A stretch of DNA of 64,000 nt, from assembly GCA_964035795.1 (NCBI GenBank), contig OZ038321.1:10544324-10608323 (forward strand), in the 5' to 3' direction. A model generated the notes under the pieces. It had not been told where the DNA came from and did not search any database. It saw only the letters and a program-made list of their open reading frames with translations. Below, piece after piece: positions 11,401 through 19,729 of the stretch. A program made the position numbers and the translations under genes. Numbering within the stretch: the stretch's first letter is position 1; each line of letters starts with the position of its first letter. Source of the stretch: Pterobdella sp. o SKG-2022. Lineage: Eukaryota > Annelida > Clitellata > Hirudinida > Piscicolidae.

Positions 11401-14044
11401 TTAGCTCGGGCTGGCAGTCTATAAAAATTTGTCTTAAATAAAAATGGTCTTTTTTATAAATTACTCTATTATAGTATCACTGATCTAGGCCGACTTCTGT
11501 CAACCCTAGTTACTGGGACATCTACAGCAGTATAATCCAACTACTTACCTAGGCCGACTTTTAAGCTTCTCCATGATTCCCTGCCCAGCATTGCATTCTC
11601 GATTTTCTTAGTGCCGGTGTCTCTCATCGGAGTGTCAACATAATTTATTGCTTTTCTTCCTCTTTTTGGGTTTTTTGCCAAAGGTTGCCATAGAACAAGT
11701 TTCAAGGCTATCTCTTCTCATTGCCGAACACAATGACCGGCAAGTCTCAGTCTACGCTCTCTAATCTTACAGCTTAATTTTGGCAGATCACCGTAGAGTT
11801 CTTCATTTGTCACGTGTTGTTTCCAAGATATGTTTAGTGCCATTCTAAGCATTCTGGTATATGCTCCGTCTAGTGATTTAGTTAAAGCAGATGAGCCCAA
11901 GTTTCAGAGTTATAGAGCAACACTGACTCGACTGTCACCAGAAATAACCTGATTTTTATTTCTTTACTCATTAATGACTCAGATTTTTTTGAGTTTGTGA
12001 CAAGCCATACATGCCTGAGCCTTCCTAGCTTTCACATCGTGTTGACAGCATTTCATCCAACCACCTAAGTACTTGAAATTGTCAACTTCTTTGATGAAAC
12101 CACCACTGATAGATTTCATGTCATTGATGCTATCCTCGTTAAACCCCATCATTTTGGTCTTTTTGGCATTGCAGTATAATCCATTTTTTGCAGCTTCAGG
12201 TTCAACTCGGTTTAAGGGCTTTTTGGCCTGAGCTATTTTGTGACATATGAGGGCAATATCTTCAGCATAATCGAGATCAGTTATTACTTTCGCTGGATAT
12301 CGATGACTTTTTTTTGGATTAAAAATGAAACCAAGTTCTTTTTTACCATCAATGGCCATCCTCATAATGTAATCAATAACAATGGTGAAAAGATATGGGG
12401 CCAGTGTGTCCCCTTGAAGAACATCTAAAATTTTAAAATATTCAGTTTCACCATCAGGAGAGAGTACCTTAGCTCTTGTTCCCTCATATAGTTTTTGTAT
12501 GGCATTGACAAGCTCATTTGGAATTCCATATGCTTTGAGAATTTGCATCATTTTTGCTCTGTGAACGCTATCAAATGCTTTACTGAAATTCACAAAAACT
12601 ATGGTTGCAGGGACATTATTTCTTTTTGCTTCTTCAATTATTCTTCGAAGAGCTAAAATGTGAGCTGTGGTATTTCTTTTGGGTCGAAAACCATTTTGGT
12701 TGTTTCTGAGTAGTGGGTCTAGTTGAGGTTGAATTCGATTTAGTATAAGCTTGTTCACTACTTTCGATATCATAGCTGACAGACCGATTACTCTATAATT
12801 TGATGCTTTACTGAGGTCCCCGTCTTTTGGTAGAGGTAGAATGTTGACGTTAGACCATTGTTGGGGCTTATGACAGTCTAAAAAAAGTGAGTTAGCATAT
12901 TCTAAAACAATTTTGTCTATATTGCAGTATTTCAGTAGTTCGTTCGGAATACCGTCTTCATCAGAAACTTTTCCAAGCATAAGACATTTTTTCACTGCAA
13001 GATATTCTTTTTTGGTAAAGGCCCAGTTTCTATCTGTAAATCTTCAAATATTGTTTGAACCTGGGCACCACAATCATCTGATATTGTAGGTTCCTTACCC
13101 AGTAAATCGCTGAAATGATTGTACCAGCTTCTGATCCTTTCACCTTTGTTCTTGCCTTTGAGAATGCCTTTTTTTGGAGCTTCTACGACCACTTACTTCA
13201 TTTATGAAATTCCAGCACTTGGAGCATTGACCACGTTTGGCTGCTGTTTCAATTAATGTATTTTTCTGTGCCAATTCTTCTTCGCATATGCTGTAAATTC
13301 TATAAAGTTTCGCTTTCTCTGATTGGAGGTTTTTACTGGTAGTTTCATTTGCCTCTCTTTGATATAAATCAAACGCTTTTTGAACTTTATATCTTTGTTC
13401 AATAACCTTTTCATTATTTGCGAAATTTGTCTTGTTTTTGCGCTCTCTTGTTTGAATATTCAAATAAATGATGGATGGATTCTTGAAATGCTTTGTGGTT
13501 GGAAGCTGACGTAGTTTAGAACCTTTTCGACACTCCTGTTGGAGTGCACACTCGGCACCACGATTAGGGATTGGGTCTTCACAGACTTCGAGTGCAGCAA
13601 CACTTGACATTTCTGTAACGAAGCCGAATGTTATTGGAATGGGTTGATCAAGCGTTTCTCTAAAATGTTCCATCCACTATTCAGCTTCACTCGTCAGTGC
13701 TGCTAACTACATTAAATTTAAGTGCATACTATGCACTTAATCTAAACATGCCTAAAAATAGTTAGTAGTTAATCATCTACCTGAAGTTTTAACCAAAATC
13801 TTGTCAGTCAGGGCTCACATGATACTTTAGTTTTTAAATATGTTTTTTTTAATTTAAAGTATATTATTTTCATTCATAACAGGAGACCCCTTCTCTTCAA
13901 GCCTTATATGATCAACTTAATGATCGAATCAATGAAAGCACTTACAATCAACAACAACAAAGTTTCAACAACAACCTTAGTAATGTTGAATTTCTTCAAT
14001 CCCCTTTAACTACTGTTCCAACGCCACACGCTCATATTAACTGA
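5304..14044 (+). CDS. NELFB: Negative elongation factor subunit B, C-terminal exons
   Basis: NELF-B (COBRA1) is a subunit of the nuclear NELF complex, which with DSIF holds RNA polymerase II in promoter-proximal pause. Seven exons (5304-5409, 7437-7537, 7794-7889, 10097-10186, 10281-10556, 10665-10784, 13883-14044) splice in one continuous frame with GT-AG borders. They match the second half of animal NELF-B in order, by my recollection of the human protein. Diagnostic segments are DACHKFAWCLDACIREKYVD, SMILCDPHSIHTLSKS, RLLSIGIQAWDMINN, VLFYVLHAAKH and TMRLIWFIHNKLP. About 15 residues expected between exons 1 and 2 are absent, although the phases still join. The N-terminal half lies outside the window or was not found. 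The stop is TGA at 14042-14044. No in-frame lesions are seen, so the gene is probably functional despite transposon-filled introns. Confidence 0.9.
5830..6960 (-). mobile_element. RTE-type LINE relic in NELFB intron
   Basis: Read on the minus strand, with many stops and frameshifts. MNEVKKAPRTMKNGKAS near 6510 is the region before the polymerase. FVDLRKAFDRVSKKF near 6100-6150 is motif A. ISVGVHQRSVLS near 5940-5980 is motif B', where Q-G has become Q-R. Same family as the fragment at 1-345. Dead copy inside the intron between exons a and b. Confidence 0.7.
6961..7436. other. NELFB intron, unassigned
   Basis: AT-rich intron sequence. A short Glu/Val-rich open stretch at about 7260-7360 (VEEVEGDVVEAVEYKEVENI) has no recognisable family and no convincing splice sites. 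The acceptor of the next NELFB exon is at 7435-7436. Confidence 0.4.
7437..7537 (+). CDS. NELFB: NELFB exon b
   Basis: It encodes ISMILCDPHSIHTL and on to NNDVLPR. Joining phase 1 of exon a to this acceptor (7435-7436) gives an in-frame Asp codon. The donor is AGG|GTATAA. The human protein has about 15 more residues between the exon a and exon b segments, so a micro-exon of about 45 nt may be missed or lost. Confidence 0.85.
7794..7889 (+). CDS. NELFB: NELFB exon c
   Basis: Acceptor CATAG at 7789-7793 and donor CCT|GTGAGT at 7889/7890, with phase 0 at both ends. It encodes SSEELHLLVRLLSIGIQAWD and ends in FIEPKP, matching the LLRLLALGQGAWDM...EPK block of vertebrate NELF-B. Confidence 0.9.
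8050..8370 (-). repeat. Tail-sharing repeat (copy 1) joined to a second repeat
   Basis: Reverse-orientation copy of the ~380-bp repeat also seen at 10995-11550 and 57970-58330. Only the 3' two thirds is clear here (about 8050-8265). Bases 8284-8370 match 63310-63395 at roughly 90 percent by eye, with weaker relatives at 40430-40510 and 44228-44310. Lies in a NELFB intron. Confidence 0.6.
8428..8660. repeat. Perfect 60-bp inverted repeat with 113-nt spacer
   Basis: Bases 8428-8487 are the exact reverse complement of 8601-8660, with no mismatches. The spacer is 113 nt and contains no ORF. A transcript through this intron could form a 60-bp hairpin. The right arm runs directly into a reverse-oriented copy of the tail-sharing repeat (8640-8830). 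Confidence 0.9.
8640..8830 (-). repeat. Tail-sharing repeat (copy 2, 5' portion)
   Basis: Reverse-orientation copy of the 5' module of the dispersed repeat, with the segments that read on + as CAGTTTGTCGATACCTGCTA and GTGCAGTTCAAC. Comparable to 48740-48860, 58200-58325 and 58460-58600. Confidence 0.7.
8831..10096. other. NELFB intron, AT-rich
   Basis: No gene seen. A somewhat less AT-rich patch at about 9400-9640 gives short broken reading frames with Lys/Arg-rich content, possibly a LINE remnant, but no motif supports that. The rest is low-complexity AT. Confidence 0.4.
10097..10186 (+). CDS. NELFB: NELFB exon d
   Basis: Exactly 30 codons, phase 0 on both sides, with acceptor CCATAG and donor CAA|GTAACA. 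It encodes DLSMFTKVLPCISSLITDDL and then a Thr/Gln-rich end, matching the ITRFLPMLMSFLVDDYTF segment of the human protein. Confidence 0.85.
10281..10556 (+). CDS. NELFB: NELFB exon e
   Basis: 92 codons in phase 0. Acceptor GTATAG at 10275-10280; donor CTG|GTTTAT, a weak but GT-type site. It includes VLFYVLHAAKHAYIDSLIKV and LSDHISSNQAFFNAVFNQFF, matching the GLYYVLHITKQ...LLPGLVETF...FCSSLFDGFF region of vertebrate NELF-B. The open frame beyond 10556 is intron read-through. Confidence 0.9.
10665..10784 (+). CDS. NELFB: NELFB exon f
   Basis: 40 codons in phase 0. Acceptor TTACAG at 10659-10664; donor CAA|GTGAGA. It encodes DTDMCRQTMRLIWFIHNKLP and SSLESLIQLISPH, aligning with the NVHRHALRLLIHLHPRV segment. 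The following 3.1-kb intron holds SINE-type repeats and a LINE. Confidence 0.9.
10995..11550 (+). repeat. Tail-sharing repeat (copy 3) carrying a nested tRNA-SINE
   Basis: The most complete forward copy. The 5' part begins near GGCACGACGTTAAACTGCACC; the 3' part ends with TTACTGGGACATCTACAGCA at about 11512-11531. The copy at 57970-58330 is continuous where this one is split by a tRNA-derived SINE at 11176-11342. A short duplication (AACGGC) borders the SINE, supporting nesting. The 3' tail resembles the 3' end of the LINE at 35088-35155. Confidence 0.75.
11176..11342 (+). mobile_element. tRNA-derived SINE
   Basis: A tRNA-like head with an A-box-like TAGCTCAATGG (about 11183) and a B-box-like GGATTCAATCC (about 11207). 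Then come a body with ATTTGTAGCAAGCGCTTTGA (about 11270) and an ATT-rich tail. The body also occurs in reverse at 62945-63060. Similar heads are at 51294-51366 and 52379-52480. Not a functional tRNA: there is no anticodon arm. Confidence 0.7.
11560..13680 (-). mobile_element. LINE with reverse transcriptase, antisense in NELFB intron
   Basis: The largest open stretch is 338 codons (12995-11979). Polymerase motifs: SNYRVIGLSAMISKVVNKLI, FVNFSKAFDSVHRAKMMQI, DVLQGDTLAPYLFTIVIDYI, and YAEDIALI in place of YADD. A C-terminal region (ALTKSLDGAYTRMLRMALN, then GRPKK-like remnants) follows to about 11570. The 5' part at 13140-13673 is a linker, broken by the foreign segment at 13465-13562. Stops and frameshifts near 12995 and 11970 and the E in the YADD box make activity unlikely. 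The family resembles RTE/CR1-like LINEs common in invertebrates; the clade is uncertain. Confidence 0.8.
13465..13562 (-). repeat. Dispersed segment (copy 2, reverse)
   Basis: The reverse complement of this segment matches 3050-3150 with few differences. It lies within the 5' coding part of a different LINE, so the two copies share no host-element context. Class unknown. Confidence 0.65.
13883..14044 (+). CDS. NELFB: NELFB terminal coding exon
   Basis: Acceptor AACAG at 13878-13882, phase 0. It encodes ETPSLQALYDQLNDRINEST, a Gln/Asn-rich tail and TTVPTPHAHIN, then TGA. It aligns with AVKELYSQLGEKLEQL and the Pro-rich end of human NELF-B. A candidate poly(A) signal AATAAA lies near 14487. 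Confidence 0.85.
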   Translation, partial: ETPSLQALYDQLNDRINESTYNQQQQSFNNNLSNVEFLQSPLTTVPTPHAHIN

Positions 14045-14524
14045 AAAAATTTTTTTTATCAATATATTTTGAACTTATCAGTTAAAGAGTAAGTAATTAG
14101 ACAGTTTTCAAAACTAGTAAAACTTTTTTCCAAAACTATAGATTTAAGAAATCATAATGTGTGGTAATTTCGATCATTTCGACACGTTCTCTTAGTTCTT
14201 TAATGTTGAATACCATAAATTATAACATGTGTTATTTCACCAACTTTATCATTTATTAATTTATTAAAAAATTATGTTTCATTCATATTCGTCTTCTTTT
14301 AGTTATTGCGCTAAAAGTTGCATAACTTTACATATGTTAAATCAAAAATGTTCTAAACTATTTTATAATTGAATTTTTGAAGTATTTCAAAAAATATGAG
14401 TATGTGATAATTTTCATGAAAATATTTAAAATATGAAAGTTATTTAGACCAATGAAATCAAGCGGATTTAAGTTAGGGTTTTTAATATTAATAAAAATTT
14501 ATCATTTAACTATAGGGTTTTATG
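14045..14524 (+). other. NELFB 3' flank / probable 3' UTR
   Basis: AT-rich sequence after the stop codon. It contains no ORF. An AATAAA hexamer near 14487 could be the cleavage signal, but many such hexamers are expected by chance at this base composition. Confidence 0.4.
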
Positions 14525-14655
14525 ACCTATACAATAATCTTCGCGACCAATTAGATATTTTCTTGTCCAATAAGATAATCTTTGTGACGATTTTCAATAA
14601 TTTCTTGTCCAAATGAATAATCTTTGTAATGGATACCATAATCTTTGCAAACAAT
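14525..14655. repeat. Short degenerate tandem repeat, ~42-bp period
   Basis: Three to four diverged units, each starting with ATAATCTT(C/T)G and containing TTTCTTGTCCAA. Starts are near 14531, 14573, 14615 and 14639; the last unit is shortened. Confidence 0.65.
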
Positions 14656-14799
14656 AACATAAAATATGAAATGAAGTATATTTTTGGCTTAGAGGTTTTT
14701 TCTTCTGCTGAAGGTTTTTGTAAAAAAAAATCTCTTCCTCTTCCTGAAAAATATTTTTGGAAATGGTACAATCATAGAAATTTTTTATTATTTTATCAT

Positions 14800-15360
14800 A
14801 TCTGTGTATTCGGAGTTTAGAGTGCTCAACAATGGTGCTAGTTCAAAGCATTTCCAAGTGACCAGCAGTGTAGAGAAAGGCTGTGTCTTTGCTCCAACAC
14901 TGTTCAGCTTGATGTTAGTAACAAAATTGACGGAAGCTTTTGAAGTTAATTCACTTGGCATACCCATCAGATATCAGTGCCATGAAAAACTTCATACCTT
15001 CCGATGTTCACACTAAACAGAAAACTTTTCATTGCTGATGATTGTGCATTCAAAGCTACTACAGAGCAAGAGATACAACAGATGGTAGATCAGCTTTCAT
15101 CTTCTTGTAACAATTTCAGTTTAATCGTCAACACCAAAAAAATGATGGTGATGTTTCACTTTGCACCAAAAACCCACCATTTAGTGATGAGCTAGAAGTT
15201 AAAAGCAGTAAAAACTTCATTAACTCGGCATTAACCTTCATCGCTGTACAAAAATTGATGATGTGGTCAAAAGCCAAATTGCCAGCTGTGCTTTTGGGAA
15301 ACTGAGGAAAAAAGTTTGAAATAAAAGTTTCACAGTCCACTCAAGTCAGTCTACAAAGCA
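14800..15360 (+). mobile_element. LINE reverse transcriptase fragment
   Basis: Polymerase motif B' appears as SSVEKGCVFAPTLFSLML (about 14864-14917), where the usual V-K-Q-G-C has become V-E-K-G-C. Motif C is FIADDCAFKA at about 15028-15057, after a frameshift. The post-C segment is FGKLRKKV near 15293. Both ends are truncated, and the 3' end continues into the segment shared with 43505-43760. Confidence 0.75.
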
Positions 15361-15540
15361 GTAGTTTTTAGTGACTTTTCAACTGCAAAAAACAAAAATA
15401 TTTCTATAGTTTGTTGGTTTCATAGTATAAAAAATTCATGAGTATAACATTTACTAAAAAATCGATTGGAAGAAGGTTATGACGAAATCAACTCCAACCT
15501 GAAAATTATTATTAACATTCACTTTAAGATTTTACAAAAA
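15290..15540 (+). repeat. LINE-derived segment shared with 43505-43760
   Basis: About 200 bases (15318-15530) are nearly identical to 43543-43755 on the same strand, apart from a few substitutions and a short indel. It starts inside the LINE thumb coding region (FGKL) and runs past it, so the shared unit is probably the 3' part of one LINE subfamily. Confidence 0.75.
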
Positions 15541-16984
15541 AAAAAACTGACCAAGTGTTACTTTGAGTTTTGAAATTTGTGTTTTATATGGTTTTCAACA
15601 TTTCTTTTTTCTAAAAAAAAGTTTAAAGGTTAGTATTTATCATTATTAATATTCTTTTGAAGAGTCTTCTCTCATTATAGTAACTTTTTTTTGCAATTTA
15701 GTGAATACATTCTCAGCTAAACCTCAATAAATATCTCTAAAAAGTACTAAATAAAATTCTTTTAAAAATAATTAATCATATGTTAAAACATAGTTTTGAT
15801 ATTATTCGACTCAAAAACATTTTTCTACAATTTGATATTTTACTTTCAAAACCTAAATAATTCATATTTTTGAGGTTTTTTTCCTTCACATTTAAATTTA
15901 GATTTCTCTATATTTTTTCGTTAATAAATTACAAGTTGTAAGAGTGATTTATATAAAATTGTACTTGAAATTTTATTTTTTCTCAATTTCTGAAATACTC
16001 AAAAATTCTAAATACAAGCGTTTTAATAATACATACTATTAAATCTAACACCATAATAGCTTTGAATTGGTCGTATAAAATTAATAATACAACAAATAAG
16101 AATAATAATGATGATAAATTCAGTTATATCCTGAAGTACTCATTTTTTTTTTCGTTTCTTAGGCAACCACACTTGAAATTTCACTCATAAAATTATCACC
16201 TTCTTTACGTTTTTTTTTATTAAATCTTTTTCATTTTTTCTAATTTTATTTTATTTATTTATTTTTTTGTCTTTTTTCTAACTAAATTTTCCTATACATA
16301 TATAAATATATATCTATATCTTTTTATTAAACACCAAACTTAGCAAAATACTCTCTTTCCAAAACCAATATTAACTCTTGACACCACTGTGAATCTAATC
16401 ATCTGATCAGAGATCAGCTTTGTGCTAAAAATTCACGGCAACAGTGTACAAACAAGCACTGCCCAGAAATATAATAAGGCAGACAAACAAATACAACAAA
16501 CATTTCTGCGTTTGATGTATCTTCTCACTATTATTTATCAACTTTTTTTTTATTGATTTCATTTTTCCCCCCCTGCTCAAAACGAAAATATTTTCTTAAT
16601 CTTGAGACTAAAACTCCATGATAAAACTGAACTTATAGAAACTAAAATAATTAAGCTTATAAACGAAATAAAATTGAAAAATATACACTTATATATGAAA
16701 AGAATAAAAATAAATTAAATTAAATTCAAAAAAAAAATAAGACTAATTATATATAATAACATATAAAATAACATTTATAGGAATAATTTTCTAAAATTAA
16801 CTCGAGATAAAAAACTTTATTTAAGTATCTTTAGAAATTACTACCGGAATTACTGTTATTTTCACCTTCCATAACCTGGATAATTCTCTGAACAATTCTC
16901 AGTATTCACTTATTTTTTCTTTTATTTCTGTTCGAATATCTCCTGGTATAGCTATGTCTATGATATAACATTTTTTTATAGATT
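15541..16984. other. AT-rich spacer
   Basis: No gene or recognised element. A small less AT-rich patch at about 16370-16510 has no second copy in the window and no ORF. Confidence 0.5.
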
Positions 16985-17052
16985 TTTTATTATGATTATT
17001 ATTATTGTTGTTATTATTATTATTATTACTAATATTTTTATTATTATTTTTT
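16985..17052. repeat. (ATT)n tract at LINE 3' end
   Basis: Imperfect ATT microsatellite. Read on the minus strand it forms the AAT-rich tail of the RLE-type LINE at 17053-18100. Confidence 0.7.
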
Positions 17053-18100
17053 TTTAACAAGAAAACTTGCCTTTATTCAAATACAAGTTTGAAAAAAACT
17101 ATCAATAAAAGTAATATTTTAACAAAATAAGAAGTGCTGATTTCAATTTTTGTAGAAACTGTGTCAATCTTCAGGCAATATTCACTAAAACTGGTTCACA
17201 CCTTTATGGTTGCGTCTTCATGTGCCTTGCCAGCTTTGCAAGACATGCTAAGGCTCAGGTAGTTACCTCTGACAATCGCAATCGACAAGCGTTGAAAAAC
17301 CCAACTTGTCTCCAGATTGACAGAGTTACGCTCCTTCATTTTGTTGCCCAGTTCTAAAAAGAAACCTTTGATGACTGGGCCAAAAACCCCAGAAGTCTCA
17401 ACCGCTACAGGAGTGAACAAATAACGGGGCTGAAGAAATGCGTATTTGCCGATTTCCAAAATCTCCGCATTACGAGCAGAAGAGACTGCCGATGCAGAAA
17501 ACGTGTCCGTAAAGGTGACATCCCAAGTCAAGAGCTTTCCTTCTTTATACGGAAAAACAGTGACGCTGTCGAGTTTTTTACTTGCGTCAAAGTCGAGACC
17601 GGAAGGCTCAAGGATTGAATTGAAGCCAGCGACGTTTAAAGCTCGAAACACAATGTCGTTTAAAGCACAATGACGAGGATAACGACCTCCGCTTTTAACA
17701 CATGAAAGAGGATGCAGCCCAAACTTATCAACCTCTTCACCACAGCGACAAGTGAAATTTTGATACACGTAAGAGCCAGTACAGAGAGCCACAGCGTAAC
17801 GAAGACAATCGTTTGTAAGCAGGTTGCCTAAAAATGAAGCCAGAAGTGCAGTAAGCCAAGCACAAGTATGGGGTTGAGAGGCCGCAAGAAAACAAGCTAA
17901 ACGATGCTGGTTTAGTTGTCAAAAACTATTTTACAATTTATTTGATCCCACTGAAGTTGCGAATATTTGGTTTCAGGTAAGACAAAGTTACCTTTATTCC
18001 AGGATTGCACACGAACCGCCAAAGAATTGTCAAAAAGAGATGCGGAAAAGTTTGAAAGAATGTTTTTGACTAAACCTTCGATAGCGTGCATAGAGGCCAA
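17053..18100 (-). mobile_element. RLE-type LINE, C-terminal domain (family 1)
   Basis: A 198-codon frame (17792-17196) encodes a zinc-knuckle-like CRCGEEVDKFGLHPLSC (C-x-C-x8-H-x4-C). It is followed by DSVTVFPYKEGKLLTWDVTF, which has the D...(~14 residues)...WD spacing of a PD-(D/E)xK restriction-like endonuclease, although the usual P before D is S here. Then comes the conserved tail VAVETSGVFGPVIK. Upstream pieces extend to 18100 in other frames (LAVRVQSWNKG). The polymerase domain is missing (5' truncation). The element ends in an AAT-rich tail at 16985-17052 and its 5' edge touches the (ATT)n tract at 18102-18117. The same family, with its polymerase, is at 41380-43450. Confidence 0.75.
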
Positions 18101-18101
18101 A

Positions 18102-19729
18102 ATTATTATTATTATTATTTTGTTTTTTTTAACACAGTATACATACTGGGATTTAAACTACTACCGTAGTCTTACCAAGACCCTAGGGTAGTAGAGTTCG
18201 ATGCTATTCATTCATTACGGGCCAAAGCTCTTCTTAAAATGTGCGCCGTGCCCATAAGCGCTGTTTTCTGTATTTCATAAATTTTAGGTGATCCAGGAAG
18301 CGTCGAGAGTTTGAGACTTAAAGCTTTTCCGACTGTTCCCAGCGCGCTCACAACTATTGGAACTACTTTTGTATTCATATTCTAGCATCTTGATATCTCT
18401 ATTTGCAGATCGCGGTATTTGCAAATTTTCTCAGATGTTTTCGACACTATGTTGGTGTCTGATGGTATTGAGATATTAACCAGGGTACACTCTTTTTTTT
18501 TCATCTTTAAGCACTATGTCTGGTTTATTTGCCTGTATGTTTCTGTCTGTGTGTATTGGGCTGTCCCATAGTACTGTTAGTTCGTCTTTTTTTATCACTG
18601 GTCGAATTTCGTGTTCGTACCACTTACTTTTGATTTCAAATCCATGTGTCTTACATATTGTCCAGTGGATGAATTTAGCGACTCTGTTGTGGCGCTCTAG
18701 GTACTCGTGCTTTGCCAGTATTGGGCATCCTGAAACAATGTGTGATATTGTTTCAGGGTGAGTTTTGCAAAGCCTACAATTTGGATCAACGCTTTTTTTC
18801 AATATTTTATTTTTATAATAATTTGTTGCAAGCGTCTGATCTTGGGCGGCAATTATGAGGCTCTCAGTTGTTTCTTTCAACCCAGTGCTGCGAAGCCATG
18901 CTACGGATTTTTTCTTGTCTATTTGTTCACTTTCAAGGGCTTGTGCATACTGACCGTGCATAGGCTTATTTCTGTATTTGTTTTAAATTTCCTTCATGAG
19001 TGTTTTTTTTTCGATGTGTTTTGTTTTACGCGCTGCCGTAATTGGGTGAACATTTTCTTGAGAAACTGTATTCTCAAAGTTCAGATTAAAGGCTATTTTC
19101 ACTTTTTTATTGATTTCAAAGAGACTATAAGCAGACTTTTTCGATTCTTCGTGTTCTGTTACTGCACACATTAAAAAAGTAGTTTGTTTCTTTAAATACA
19201 TTCCAGGTCAGCGAGAATTGTGTAAAAGTGGGATTCTACCTGCATCAATCCTCTTCCTCCTTCTGATCTAGAAACGTAGAGTCTTTCTGTGTCGGCTCGA
19301 GGGTGATGCATTTTAAACATTGTCAGTATTTTTCTCGTTTTTCTGTCTATTCCTTGTACGTCAGTTTTCTACCAGTTCACTACGCCAAAGCTATAGGATA
19401 AGACTGGTATAGCCAAGCTGTTTATTGCCATAATTTTGTTTGGCGAGCTAAGTTCTGTGCTCAGTATCATTCTTAACCTTCTGTAATATTCCTTTTTTAA
19501 TTTATCTCTCATGTTTTGTAGTGTGTATTAGATGACTCTTCGACCCCTAGGTATTTGTACGATTCGGTATTAGATAATTCTTTTATCTTCTCACCATTTT
19601 ACCTTTAATTATGGATATCTTTGCACATTTTTCTAAGCCAAATTCCATCCTAATGTCATCGCTGAACTTTTTGACTATTCTAAGGAGTGATCTTAAATCA
19701 GAGTCTGATTTGCTGTAAATTTTTAGATC
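18102..19729 (-). mobile_element. RLE-type LINE (family 2), 3' half, interrupted element
   Basis: This is the downstream half of an element whose upstream half is 23414-24898. It starts at the YMDD region (LKIYSKSDSDLRSLLRIV on the minus strand from 19729). It continues through thumb sequence (KMHHPRADTERLYVSRSEGG near 19300) to a CCHC knuckle CRLCKTHPETISHIVSGC (about 18780-18727) and an RLE block, NKPDIVLKDEKKRVY (about 18530-18486). A frameshift or stop then breaks the second acidic residue. The 3' end is an (AAT)n tail at 18102-18117. CCHC plus RLE after the polymerase defines the R2/R4/CRE/NeSL-like group. Many stops; dead. Confidence 0.8.
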
